From positions 1,054,001 to 1,118,000 of the forward strand of contig CP075493.1 in the NCBI GenBank assembly GCA_021613535.1: 64,000 bases of DNA, given 5' to 3'. Source of the DNA: Adineta vaga. Taxonomy: Eukaryota > Rotifera. The notes under the pieces were generated by a model, which ran no database searches, was not told the DNA's origin, and saw only the letters and a list, made by a program, of their open reading frames with translations. The position numbers and the translations under genes are program-made. Positions 49,861 through 61,729 of the stretch are shown piece by piece; the stretch's first letter is position 1, and every line of letters begins with the position of its first letter.

Positions 49861-50041
49861 TATATGAACTCAAACGGAGGCTGACACCTGGTGAGGTTTC
49901 CTTATGAGTCAAAAGTTCAATTTGACGTTGAAATGCGTTGTATTATTATATGTCAAATGCATTCTGTTCCTTTTGTATTTGACATTTTGAAAATATAATC
50001 ACTTAGTGAATCTCGTTACTGACGTAGTTTTCATTAGAAAA

Positions 50042-50962
50042 GCAATGGCCAACGTATCGACGTCTGATCTAACAGTTATTTTCAGCAATATTACATGGTC
50101 TGTTAATTATATTATCTTACCAATTTGTTTTCTTATGGGAAATTTTGGCAATTGCTTAAATTTAATAATATTTTTTCAGCGAATATCACGATCAAATTCT
50201 TGTCTGCTTTACTTTTTCTCAGCATCAGTTGTGAATATATTCATATTAAATTTTGGTCTTACTCTTCGTATACTTCGCGGTACATGGAGTATCGCTCCAG
50301 CTTTAAAATCTTTGCTATTCTGTCGTTTTCGTACTTATGCAAACAGTACATTTTTCTTAATTTATCGTTTATCTATTTTACTTGCTAGTGTTGATCGAAT
50401 GTGTGCCAGTTCAAGAAATGTACAAATACGTCAAATAAGTCAACCTAAAGTGGCATATCGTGCAATTATTTTCAAATGGATATTTTGTTTATTTTATTTT
50501 ATATCAATTCTATTATTTCGAACTATTATTTATGGTCAATGTTTAATGCCACCCAATACTATTTATGAAAGTTATGCAACAATATCTGCACTTGCTCAAG
50601 CATTACTTATTCCATTGGGAATGTAATTATGTGGTTTTACTACTTATACATATTTAAGATCTACACAATTACGAATAATACCAATTAATAATGAGATATA
50701 GAATGATCAGCGAATAATTACTCAATATATAAGAATGTTAGTCATTCAAATGATCACTGATTTTCTATGTAATATATTATATTCAGTTTATTTAATTTAT
50801 AATCTTATTTTACCATTACCACAAAATGCTCGAATAACAGCTATCAGTTCATTTCTAATTAATATGTCATTTACATTACCGTATGTTAATTTTAGTTCTG
50901 CATTTTATTTACACCCTCCCTCATGTTGCAAATTTGATACTGAAAACCAAAACTTGAAATAA
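50042..50962 (+). pseudogene. Rhodopsin-like GPCR with two in-frame stops
   Basis: One frame runs the length of the receptor from an ATG near 50042 (MANVSTSDLTVIFSNITWSV, with glycosylation sites). TM1 holds MGNFGNCLNLIIF, TM3 ends in ASVDRMCASS, and TM5 is followed by TAA at 50624-50626. A second stop, TAG, lies at 50699-50701 before TM6 (RMLVIQMITDFLCNILYSVY). A TM7 region (YVNFSSAFYL) follows. Codon-level continuity on both sides of the stops suggests recent inactivation. Readthrough or a missed intron is less likely because the stops fall on either side of a normal intracellular-loop-like stretch. Confidence 0.7.
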
Positions 50963-51017
50963 GTTTTCTTGTTCTCAATTTGATGTATTCTCACTTTAAA
51001 AGATTGCTCTTTCATCG

Positions 51018-51984
51018 CTAAGTATTGAACATGTGTAATACATGATCGATAGGTGCTACTTGATTTTGTCGCAACAGAGATCCCAAATTGAATAATATTT
51101 GTCTAAAAATCGATCGAATTTCGTTTGATCGATTCATATAGATATAGAAATCGACAGCATTGCCGAAAAAGAAACACATACGACCAGTTTGTACAATGAT
51201 ACTATCTAGTGCCATCCATTGAGAATCTTTTTGCCAACGAGCTGTAATCGTTGAGTAAGCAAATTGTGCAGTATAGGGTAAAAAAGAAATAATTATGACA
51301 AGAGCTTGTGTGAGAATCATACGAATAAATTGTTTTTGTAATCGCATTGTACGACGATGAATATGCAAACGAGTGACATGAACATAACTTTGATATCCGA
51401 AGAAGCAAAGTAATAATATAGGAGTGAACAGAACTAAACATGGAAGAAAAAAGTATCCATGATAATTTATAAGTATTTCACCAACTATAAAACATTGCCA
51501 GACATTTCCCACTAACATAATATTATTCCAAATACCATAGGGAATACTAAGTAAAGCCCAAACAATGAGATTAATCAATATGAGAAGACGAGCTCGTTTA
51601 ACACTACTCCATTGACTGATTGAGACATGTTGTGATGTTGTTGCCCATATATCAAAAGTTATTAAACATTTGGAATAAAGAGAAGCTTGCGTTGAAAATA
51701 TTGAAATATAATTACGCAATATACAGATGAATCGAGATGTGAAAAGATAAGGCCAAACAGATCCTGTGACAGCTATTTGAATTATTAAAATAAAACTAAG
51801 AATTAATAATATCAAGAATAGATTGAATTAAAATGTATTGAGAAGAAGATATTTTTCTTAGTCGTCGATTCGAAAAGATCAATAGATTAGCCAATGCACC
51901 AAAAACACCAAAAATAACCAAACAAAGACCAACAATAATAGTCAACCATTGTGAAATCGAGATGAACAATGCCGAAGAAGACAT
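51018..51984 (-). pseudogene. Rhodopsin-like GPCR with a single frameshift
   Basis: The N-terminal frame (51984-51796) gives TM1 and the start of TM2 (WLTIIVGLCLVIFGVFGALA; QYILIQSILDII). The rest of the receptor continues in a frame displaced by one base, from about 51815 to 51018 (LILSFILIIQIAV ... FYIYMNRSNEIRSIFRQIL). Without the shift it would be about 320 residues. DRY is replaced by FDIW after TM3. TM6 has the conserved Pro (ALVIIISFLPYTAQFAY). A one-base insertion or two-base deletion near 51800 would explain it. A sequencing error is equally possible, since everything else is intact. Confidence 0.65.
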
Positions 51985-52964
51985 TAATAATCAAAATAAA
52001 CAATTTTTTGAAAACGTTTTTTTCTTTTACAAAATATCTCTTTAGAAATCGATCCAATGAATATTAAGTTGCTTTCGAATAAGACAATTGAAGACAAACT
52101 TTACCAAATATTAAATTTGAAAAGATATATATATAAATGAGGATGAAAAAAAAGTTAGTCTGTATGATAAATTTTTTTAATATAGAAGAAAAAGTTATCA
52201 TAAAAAAAACTCATGAATATTTAGTGCATTTTAATATCCGGATTCTTTACAGAAATATTCAAGGATATACGTCATCCGTAGATTATGAGAACTATAAATT
52301 ACGTTTATTTAATATTTTTTCTTCGTTCTAAGACATCACGACTTTTACTCAAATATACGATTCTAATAAACTACTTATATTCACGAAAATACGGTTTCTT
52401 ACTACATGAATCTTAGAGTAAGACTAAAAATATCAAGTTTTAGTAAAAATCTCGAAGATGGGCAACTCAAACTATTTTTTTTTGACTTGAATCAATCTAT
52501 TAGACACATCAGATTATAATTTTGATTTAGCTGCACAAAATATTGATGATTATCTGTTATAATCTGAAACTTTTCACGAGAAAGTCAAATCAGAAGTAAA
52601 ATATGAAAATTAGACCTGATTATGTTCTTGATGCATCTATTTTTTGTAGAATTAGTACTAAATATCGATGTCGAAACGAAAATGAAGAGATACATTGATA
52701 TACTGCGCAAAAATATTAATGAATGGAAGTTATATAGCAGTTTGTAATATGAAACATATCAAATAAAGTTAAAAAAACGTTGACTTGACTTGCCCGTTTC
52801 TATGGAAACTATATACATTTGTTCTTATTGAAAAACACGACAGCGAGTGTTTGATAAAAGAAAAGATAACCTTTTTTTTTTGACTAACTTGAATTGAATT
52901 AAAAAGAAAGAAAGATTATTTGAGTTGTGCATCATATTTTGTTTTTCTCTCCTTTTTTCAAACA
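51985..52964. other. Intergenic, no gene recognised
   Basis: AT-rich region between a divergent receptor and the acetyltransferase. No supported gene. Confidence 0.4.
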
Positions 52965-53537
52965 ATGACAAATTCAGATACGATATATCAAATGAAAAAA
53001 GAAAATCCTATCAATTTAATTGGTACTAAAGCTATTCTACGTTCATGGCGATTTGAAGACAAATCATCATTACTTCAACATGCAAATAATTACAAAATTG
53101 CAATTAATTTACGAAATCAATTTCCTTATCCGTATACAGAGCAGAATGCTGATGAATGGCTTGATTTTGTTAGCAATTTAACTTCAACTAGCAATCTATA
53201 TTTAGCTATTGAAGTGAAGAATCAAGCAGTGGGTAGTATGGCAATTACATTTGGTAAAGATGTACACCGTTGTACAGCTGAATTGGGTTATTGGTTGGGT
53301 GAATCGTATTGGAATTGTGGAATAATGAGTGAAGCAGTGATATTGCTCAGAAATTATGCATTTGATCATTTTCCAAATTTACAACGATTGTATGCTGAAC
53401 CTTTTAGTACAAATTTGGGTTCGATGAAAGTTTTAGAAAAAGCTCAATTTGAATTTGAAGGACGATTAAGAAAATCAGTAATTAATCGAGATGGAAAAAT
53501 TTTAGATCAACATTTATATGCTTTTATCAGAAAATGA
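52965..53537 (+). CDS. GNAT-family N-acetyltransferase, RimJ/RimL type
   Basis: Intronless, about 190 residues from the ATG at 52965. The family start (INLIGTKAILRSWRFEDKSS) is followed by the acetyl-CoA-binding motif region LGYWLGESYWNCGIMSEAV. The C-terminal pattern LYAEPFSTNLGSMKVLEKA, then FEFEGRLRKSVINRDGK, is characteristic of RimJ/RimL-like enzymes. These proteins acetylate amino groups of protein N-termini, polyamines, amino acids or antibiotics. The substrate cannot be told. The family is mainly bacterial and fungal, so acquisition by transfer is plausible. Length equals that of bacterial homologues. Confidence 0.88.
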   Translation: MTNSDTIYQMKKENPINLIGTKAILRSWRFEDKSSLLQHANNYKIAINLRNQFPYPYTEQNADEWLDFVSNLTSTSNLYLAIEVKNQAVGSMAITFGKDVHRCTAELGYWLGESYWNCGIMSEAVILLRNYAFDHFPNLQRLYAEPFSTNLGSMKVLEKAQFEFEGRLRKSVINRDGKILDQHLYAFIRK

Positions 53538-54654
53538 AATTTTGTTTTGTTATATCAAAAAAATCTTCGTAGAGGTGATGGCAAATAAAAATATGTTTTG
53601 TAATAATGAGATATTTATTATGCTTTTGAATATGATTTCTTCATCAGAATCGCTCGTTTATTTCCATTGCTCTCAACTATTTGTTTGTTTTAACTGTAAT
53701 TCCACAGAAATATAAACGATAATATTAATCAAACAGATTTTAACCATTGTCGAATTTTCTCATCTAACTAATCTCATGATCTCTTCTCAATTCTCCTTTT
53801 CTCGAATAATCTCGTCTTATCGAACTGTATAATTTCATCACTCATCACATTCTCTAATTTTATTTCTCAAAAAAGAAGTACCGATAACGATGGTAATTTT
53901 AATACTTATTATATTGAAGCAAATTTATCTACTATATTTGTAATAGAAGGAACAAATTGCTGTACTCGCGAATAGAACACTGTTTTCAAAATGAATCGCA
54001 TATTAAAAGAGATCTGTGGCATACTTTTAAATGATAAAAACTACTAACTAGTCTCAGATATGAGAGTCCATTTCTTTTTCAAATCATTTTATAAAACAAT
54101 ATTCATATACGATCATAATTTCACTAAAGTTCAGTCTATCGTTTTATTAGTCTTTTTTCTAGCATAGAGAAAAAAAATAAATACAAACACATTAGACAAG
54201 AGATAGAATTTTTTTCAAGGCAATTGCTCCTGGTAAAAAATGTTAATCATGACATTTTTCGCGCATCTCAAATCTGTGTGATTCTATCATAAGCAACCGA
54301 GAAAAATGCGAACAAAATAATGTATGTACCCAGTATCAAATTTTACCTTGAAATGAAGAGAAAGTACAATATTTAATCTTTATAGAGTTTCTTGTGGATG
54401 TTTATTAGAAAAATGAAACAATATATAAGAATATCGCACTACTGTTGCTTCTTACACGAATATAATGCATTCACATTTTTTCTATTATTGATATTAGGAA
54501 TGAATAAAAGTATAGGTGATATATGCCAAAAGATTCTCGTCCTTCTTTATATGATCATAATTCAACTGTAATATCTGTACTTTAATAGGTATTAAATTAT
54601 TGTATTATGTTCCGTTATTTTATTTTTAATGTTCAATTTTAGAATAACATAAAA
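53538..54654. other. Intergenic, no gene recognised
   Basis: AT-rich spacer of about 1.1 kb between two plus-strand genes. No coding signal that I can support. Confidence 0.4.
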
Positions 54655-55638
54655 ATGCGAACAGCACGCACAGTTTTTCTCTTTATTGGCCCATTAATGT
54701 TCGTAGGTTTGTATTGGATCTATTCACGTAATTGGAACGCTAATGATTCTGACTCAAAATCACGCGATTTAACATGTTATCGTCATACTTGTTCGAAACA
54801 TGGTACTTGTTTAATAGGTAAATGTTTTTGTCAATCTGGTTATGATGGAATCGATTGTGAAAAGATATTACAACAAAGAAAAATAAAATCATGTATAAAA
54901 AATAATGATGATACGTGTTTTATTCATCCACTATATGGTATTGGAGAAGTACCTGTTGAACGATGGAAAATGGCCGTTACTAAAGAAAGATCAGTTTGGA
55001 ATACACAACATCATGATCGTTGGCATGATCATTTGGCTGGATTTCATAATTATGAAATGTTACCAAATGAATTAGGCGATATGGTTGAAGTTGGTTGTGG
55101 TCCATTTACTCAAACATTATCAATTCTTCGTCTTAAAAATAAACAAGTAAATATAAAGAAATTAACTCTTTGGGATCCAAATGCGAAAGATTATATGAAA
55201 CGAGTAAAACATTGTTCTTACAAAAATGGTACATTAAGAGGTTTTGATTTCATACCAACAACAATTGTTTCAGCACCGTCTGAAGAAATGAACATATATA
55301 TCAATGCATTTGATACTATACTTATAATTAATGTACTCGAACATGTACAAAATGCATTTCAAATATTACAGAATATATATAATTCATTAAGACCCAATGG
55401 TATCTTAATTTTTGGTGAACGATGGTGGGATTATCTTTATGTGAATGAAAAGTATCATGTTGAAACAATACATCCAATTCGTATTAAGTATTACGTATGG
55501 AAATGGTTTACAGATCATTTTGAACCAATTTATGATGAAAGAAATCATCGATCTTATTTAAAATATGGTCATAATGGAAGTTATTTTATTGGAAGAAAAT
55601 CAAAAATATTTATTTCTACAAGTAGAAAGATTATCTAA
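54655..55638 (+). CDS. Type II membrane protein with EGF module and SAM methyltransferase domain
   Basis: Intronless, 327 residues. An N-terminal anchor (TVFLFIGPLMFVGLYWIY) is followed by one EGF-like module (CYRHTCSKHGTCLIGKCFC, then QSGYDGIDC). A class I methyltransferase domain comes next: GDMVEVGCGPFTQTL is the SAM-binding loop, LTLWDPNAKDY the acidic loop, and FDTILIINVLEHVQNAF with LRPNGILIFGERWW are typical of the methyltransf_11 group. The topology places the catalytic domain in the secretory lumen or outside. An EGF-methyltransferase fusion is unusual. With the FkbM enzyme at 15540-16628 it is the second apparently lumenal methyltransferase in the window. Substrate unknown, perhaps a glycan (inference). 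Confidence 0.82.
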   Translation: MRTARTVFLFIGPLMFVGLYWIYSRNWNANDSDSKSRDLTCYRHTCSKHGTCLIGKCFCQSGYDGIDCEKILQQRKIKSCIKNNDDTCFIHPLYGIGEVPVERWKMAVTKERSVWNTQHHDRWHDHLAGFHNYEMLPNELGDMVEVGCGPFTQTLSILRLKNKQVNIKKLTLWDPNAKDYMKRVKHCSYKNGTLRGFDFIPTTIVSAPSEEMNIYINAFDTILIINVLEHVQNAFQILQNIYNSLRPNGILIFGERWWDYLYVNEKYHVETIHPIRIKYYVWKWFTDHFEPIYDERNHRSYLKYGHNGSYFIGRKSKIFISTSRKII

Positions 55639-56496
55639 GTCTGACATAATCGACAACTGAAGTAGTGTCTTTAGCAACTTGTTTTTATGAATGATGTTTC
55701 AGTTTCTATAACTAAAATATAATGAATTGTTCTGATTTGCTTTTAGAAAACTTTTCAAAAAAACACATCAAGATTTTATCATTTTCTAAAGTGGAGATAT
55801 GTGAATATCGATTGTTCTTTCGACAGTCATCGTAAACGATTCTTTGATTATATGTAAGAACATGATCATTTGAAGTCATACAATTTTTTTCAACCTGAAG
55901 AGAGTGATGCTTTTGATGGATTTAATGTCGAAATCATGCAAAACATGATAACGTTTTTTATATTATGAAAATCAGGAGTACATTCTCCTGTATACTTACA
56001 GTCGAGATTTTATTGCCGCTATATAATACTTTTATCAGAGATCAATAAAAGATTAGATTTCAGCTGATTATATAAAGTTACACAAATGCTGGTTATATTA
56101 CAGATTTTTCAAATTAAGCTCTACCGGTAAGTTCAATAATGCCCTTTTCTGACCATCAATATGTAGACAAGAATACAGGCGATGAGATGTAGTTTCAGAA
56201 TTTTGTAGGTTTCATGAACATTATGCAAACTTTTACAATTTTCATTTGAACGTATGTATTCTTGAAACTTTAAAGAATAAAAATATGTATTGATGCAGAT
56301 TTTATTCAAAAATTGATAAACTATTACTTGAGATTCTATTCTATTTTTTTTGACTCGTCATTTATCCATGAGCTGTCAAGTGTATCACTGATTATATAGC
56401 TATTAAGAATGTTTTCTTTATAACTTTGTAATATAACTAGATTTAGTGTCGATATTATCAAATCAATTCAATATACGGCTAACTCATTCATTGGCT
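55639..56496. other. Intergenic, no gene recognised
   Basis: AT-rich spacer upstream of the Cys-rich/mucin gene. Confidence 0.4.
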
Positions 56497-59047
56497 ATGA
56501 TCAATATCTTGATTACAAAGATTTATTGGTTATTTATTTTTACACTTTGCATCATACTTGTTGAACATAGTTTAACAATATCATATGCATCAGTGACATG
56601 CCCTCCTCCACAAAAGGTTTGTGGAGATAAATTCTGTTACGATCCAGCAACACAGCATTGCACTTCAGCTGGTTCGGTTATTGTCTGTATTAATGCAACT
56701 TGTGGTGATCAATGTTATAGTGTTGCAAATCAAGTGTGTCTCAATGGAACACTTTGTTCACTTGGACAAGACTTGTGCGAAGTTAAATACGATAGTTATG
56801 GAAGTATTTTAACAAAACCTCAATGGCAATGTTATTCTCCTCAATCAAAAAAATGTTTAAATCATACACTTTGTTCACGCGATCAAGAGTGTAATCAACA
56901 GTGCATGCCATACGTTTCATCCTACTCCTACCACCAGGTATGCGTCAATAATACGGTGTGTAAATTTCAACGTCCCTACAACACCTATGTTTATCAACCA
57001 GATCAAATTCAATTGTGTAATGGATCATGCTATGATACACAACATCCACCACTTAAACATTGCGTCAATGGTACTGTACAGTGTATATCGATTTGTTCTA
57101 ATCAATGTTATTATACAAATTCACAAGTGTGTCTCAATAATACCCTATGTAACATTGGACAAAATATATGCGAAAGTGATTTCGATAGAGATGGCAGACC
57201 ATTGTATAAACCATCAATTTACTGCTATGATCCTAAATCAGCAAAATGTATCAATCGTGCACTTTGCCCAAATATTCATATATGTAATGGACAGTGTATT
57301 ACTGGTACTAATGCCTATAGTCAAGTGTGTGCCAATGATAAACGTACGATATGTAACGTTACCGGTTCTTATCATAGTTATCAACAATATCGATTCCATG
57401 TGTGCAACGGCAAGTGTTACGACACAACTATTCGTCAGTGTATAAATGGACTCATTACTTGTATTGATGACACATGTGGGGATCAATGCTATAATGCAGA
57501 CATACATGTTTGCATCAATGGCACACTTTGTTCACTTGGACAAGACTTGTGCGAAGTTAAATACGATAAGTTATGGAAGTATTTTAACAAAACCTCAATG
57601 GCAATGTTATTCTCCTCAATCAACAAAATGTTTAAATCATACACTTTGTTCACGTGATCAAGAGTGTAATCGACAGTGCATGCCATACGTTTCATCCTAC
57701 TCCTACCACCAGGTATGCGTCAATAATACGGTGTGTAAATTTCAACGTCCCTACAACACCTATGTTTATCAACCAGATCAAATTCAATTGTGTAATGGAT
57801 CATGCTATGATACACAACATCCACCACTTAAACATTGCGTCAATGGTACTGTACAGTGTATATCGATTTGTTCTAATCAATGTTATTATACAAATTCACA
57901 AGTGTGTCTCAATAATACCCTATGCACCATTGGATATGATATTTGTAACATTGGATATCAATTCCAATGTTATGATCCTAACTATTACAAATGTTTTAAT
58001 AATGGAATATGTGACAATAGCCGTGTGTGTGGTGACGTATGTATGACAGGAACGAATCAAGTGTGCGCTAATGATCAACATACAATTTGTAATATGACAA
58101 AACCTTATAACAATTATCAGATAAACCAGATACAGTTATGCTTAGGAGTATGTTATGATTCATATACTCAATTATGTGCTGCTGCTAATTTTAGTATTTG
58201 TCAACTCGATCCCGCTACACAAACATGTATGTTTGGCAATCTTAGTTCCTTAACGACAATTATTCCTCCTACAACATTGAACGGTTCTTCAACAATTTCT
58301 ACCAGTACACCAGTTTCATCTTCTGTATCATCTACAAGTTCTACAGTTGGTATCAATACAAGCACAGCTTCATCAACAGTGTCAAGCTCGACAACACTTA
58401 CTAGTACGACTTCATCATCAACATCATCAACATCATCACAAAAACAATCAACTTTTATTACAACAATAAAGCCAACTGCAGAATCTACTTATTCTACTAC
58501 AACCACTCCTTTTACTAGTACTACTTTATCATCGACATTGTCACAGGAGGAAGCAACTTCTACTACAACAGTAAAACCTACATCAGAATCTGCCTATCCT
58601 ACTACAACAACTGCATCCACCAGTACCTCTTTCTCAGCATCAACAAATCCCATCACTGTTTCTAACAGTTCTACAATAACCTCAACACTATCGAGTGGTA
58701 CATCGACAATTACTTATACCACACTGACAAGTACTCTCTCGTTTTCTAGTAGTACACCATCAACAACAAATCCTTCGCTTGAAGGTAGTTGTTGTTCAAT
58801 ACAAGAATGTACAACGGATGCTGATTGTTGTATTCCTGGTATTGAATGTCAATGTTATCATCATAATCAAAGTTATACGTATGGTTCTTGTTTAAATCCT
58901 CATGTACAACCCATTTGCGCTGATGGATGTCCAAAAGAAGGTATATGTATGACGGATACAGATTGTTGCAAGTGCCAATGTGGTACAATTACAGTAACTA
59001 ATGTTAATGGAGATATTGCGACAAAAAAGCAATGTGTACCACGTTGA
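56497..59047 (+). CDS. Secreted Cys-rich repeat protein with mucin-like Ser/Thr region, frameshifted
   Basis: The start at 56497 gives a signal peptide (KIYWLFIFTLCIILVEHSLT). About a dozen Cys modules follow, of the form C-x-N-x-T-x-C-x-x-x-Q-x-x-C-x-x-x-C-Y, each about 30-40 residues (56600-58230). A Ser/Thr-rich mucin stretch (about 58240-58770) and a C-terminal Cys-rich domain (GSCCSIQECTTDADCC ... TDTDCCKCQCG) end the protein at 59047. Near 57568 one extra A (GATAAGTTATGG against GATAGTTATGG in the sister repeat) shifts the frame, so the first frame ends at 57657 and the second carries the rest. Without the extra base the protein would be about 850 residues. It could be extracellular matrix, glycocalyx or lorica-like material (inference). 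Confidence 0.7.
56749..57149 (+). repeat. Tandem duplication within the Cys-rich gene, copy 1
   Basis: 401 nt nearly identical to 57523-57924, at an offset of 774-775 nt. About three substitutions by eye plus the one-base indel. Confidence 0.9.
57523..57924 (+). repeat. Tandem duplication within the Cys-rich gene, copy 2 (one extra base)
   Basis: 402 nt. The additional A near 57568 is the frameshifting base. Flanking modules on both sides are only distantly similar, so the duplicate tract has sharp edges. Confidence 0.9.
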
Positions 59048-60040
59048 CAATTTGCTAACAGTATCGATTTTTCATACAGCTTGCTTATAAATTAGTTAGC
59101 GAGAAACTATATTCCGGAACATGATTTTATTCGTATTTCTTTGTTGATAAAAAATAATAAAAAAATTAACGAAAAAATACTTTTCAAATCTCGTCATGTC
59201 ATAATTCAACTTTTTATGTTAAAGATATTAGAATAAGAGTTTTTTAACTCAAAAATTGAATATTTTTCAGAATGATAATCAATATTTGTTAAGTGGAATC
59301 TAAACTGATTGATATGCATACTTCTTCGAAATAACATTCTACTTGCGTCTCTTTTCAGTGGCATTTAAATTGGAATTTCGATAAAAAGATTGAATCTCTA
59401 CTCATTCCATCTGTATTCTCAGCTTTCTTCAATTGCTAGCGAAACCTTGCAGGTAGGGTCACTTTTTCGTACGTTTCTCACACATATCGATGTACTAATT
59501 AGAACTTTCAATATGATAAAGATGCTGTAAATAAAAAAATAATATATACAATAAGAATTTAGTTGAAAGATCAGAGACAAATGATCAACTATTAACTGCA
59601 CAATGTCTTTCGGACAAAATCTCGAGAGTAGAAGACCTGTATGAGTTTCATGATAAAAAATAACTTTCTTCAGCTCCTCTTACGAAATTATTTGAAATTA
59701 GTTATGACCGTAAAATCTCTATCGTTGAAAAACATTATGTAGAAAGAGAATCTCAGTTTCTTTAGTTATTCACAATAAATCAATTATAGAAAAATTTTAT
59801 TCTATCATTATCATTCTATGAATTAATCTAAGTTGGTATATAGAACTTGAAATGAATATTATTAATAAGAAACAATCTATTCCTTTTTTCACAATGATTT
59901 CTTGAATAATTAATTTTTTCAATCGAATTGAGAAGTTTTAAAAGTGTGATTGATATTTGATTTTATTCTACAATCTTTTTCAATTCGCTGTTTTTTCCTT
60001 TTTCAAGACATATTAAGCGGTCAGTCGATAAGGAGTAGAG
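59048..60040. other. Intergenic, no gene recognised
   Basis: AT-rich spacer of about 1 kb with no supported gene. Confidence 0.4.
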
Positions 60041-61729
60041 ATGCATGCAAATCGTATTTCATTAGAAACACGACGTCCTCCTCCATGGTGTACCAATGAT
60101 AATTATTTGGAAAACTCACCTAGGTATTCAATGCCAATCAAGCCATCTATCAATAACAATCGTCAGTCTTTATTTCGTAAAAACGTCCCACAACAGATTT
60201 CTCCTTTATCAATTAATAATACGTATTCTCGATCATATGGATCATCTATTTACGGACCATGGAATTACAAAAGGAGTCACCAACAAAGTCTTTCGGTGAA
60301 TAATTGTAATATTATAATTAATAGAAGATCTCGTTATACCCTTCTTTCAGTCAATAACTCTTGAGCCATTAACTTCACGAGACAATTTTGGAACTTTTTT
60401 TTAATAGAAATGAATACGCTCGCAATAGAGGACAACAACGAAAGAATAAAGCCTATCGAAAAGCTTTTCTCATACTTAGTAGCTGTCTCGCAACTGGTCT
60501 TCTACTGGGACTTGTAGCTGGTCTACTTGTTGGTTTTCTTTATCGTATGTATATCCCTTCTCTGAGTTTAAAGTGCACTTTATACAATCGAATATAAACG
60601 TCCGATAGGTCCAAAATCTCTAACAACGACAACTATTTCAACAACTTTGACCACAACAACACAGAGTAAGAAGCCTATGATATAATTAATGATCTATTCT
60701 TCTTTATTTTCTTAGCCACGACAAGTACTACTAGTGTATCCACAACTACAACCACTAGTAAGTGTTGATGAAGATCGATGCAATAAATGTAATACACAAT
60801 GTGTAAAATTCTCATGTCTCTTTATTTTAGCTACAGCTACAACAAGTAAGTAAATATGTTCTTATTTGAGTAAAATTCCATCAATTCTAAATTAATAAAG
60901 GTACAACGACAACAACAGTAAGCACGACAACAAGTGAGTTTTTCTAATTTATAATGATATGCAATCAGTAAAATATTTGGTTTTTTTAGCGACAAGTACT
61001 GCAAGTAAGTTTGTAAGAACAAATTCAACGATATAGATTGTCGATGTATAAAGGTACTACTACCACAACGACCACGATTATAACAAGTAAATATTTCATT
61101 TGAATAAAAAATCTTCTGAGGACAGTTTCGACTGTGAAATTTTCAGAACCATTTTTCTCTTTCATATTTTTTTTAGCTACAACAACAACGGGTAAATACT
61201 ATTCTCCTCTTAGTCTTCTTTTTTATTTTAACAAAAAACTTGATTTCGTTTTCGATTAAAATTAGCATTTAGTTGTTCATCAACGTTCACTTCGACGTTG
61301 GCTTCATATACAAAAGGCAGTTGTACAAAAGATACTTGGCATACATTTACAAATACATTTGTAGCATCATACACCGGCATACAGACACTTGTCTTTTCCT
61401 TTGCTTCCATGAGTGGTGCTCAGGTATACATAACTAATATCAAAGTGCAGGATGCGACTAATGTACAGCTATTGTCGAATGGAGATTTTTCTTCCTCATC
61501 TGGATCGACACCAACAAATTGGCTTCAATGTTCAACCACTGGACAAGTAGAATCTACTTGTACCTATTCTGCGTCCAGCGCATGTTACGCAACTCCATCG
61601 GCAGGTGGTAGTATTTCTCAATCATTCTCCGTAGTATCTGGTACGACATATACCATTCAGTATAATTTGTATCATAATTCCAATACTGGTAATAGTGGCA
61701 GTTTCGATTTATACGTTGCTGTTGCCTAA
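60041..61729 (+). CDS. Type II membrane protein with Thr-rich stalk built from microexons and a C-terminal sugar-binding-like domain
   Basis: The first exon starts at 60041 (polar, Asn/Ser/Pro-rich). Its donor must be phase 2 but is not settled. The remaining exons are 60408-60544 (anchor: LATGLLLGLVAGLLVGFLY), 60609-60665, 60716-60757, 60831-60845, 60901-60933, 60990-61004, 61054-61086, 61177-61191 and 61266-61729. Every intron after the anchor exon is phase 1. The seven small exons encode only Thr with some Ser, Ala, Val and Ile, forming a mucin-like stalk. Three of them are 15 nt. The last exon encodes about 154 residues of beta-rich sequence (WHTFTNTFVASYTGIQTLVF; VQLLSNGDFSSSSGSTPTNW; YTIQYNLYHNSNTGNSG), resembling a galactose-binding/CBM-type jelly roll. 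Likely a cell-surface glycoprotein. Confidence 0.72.
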
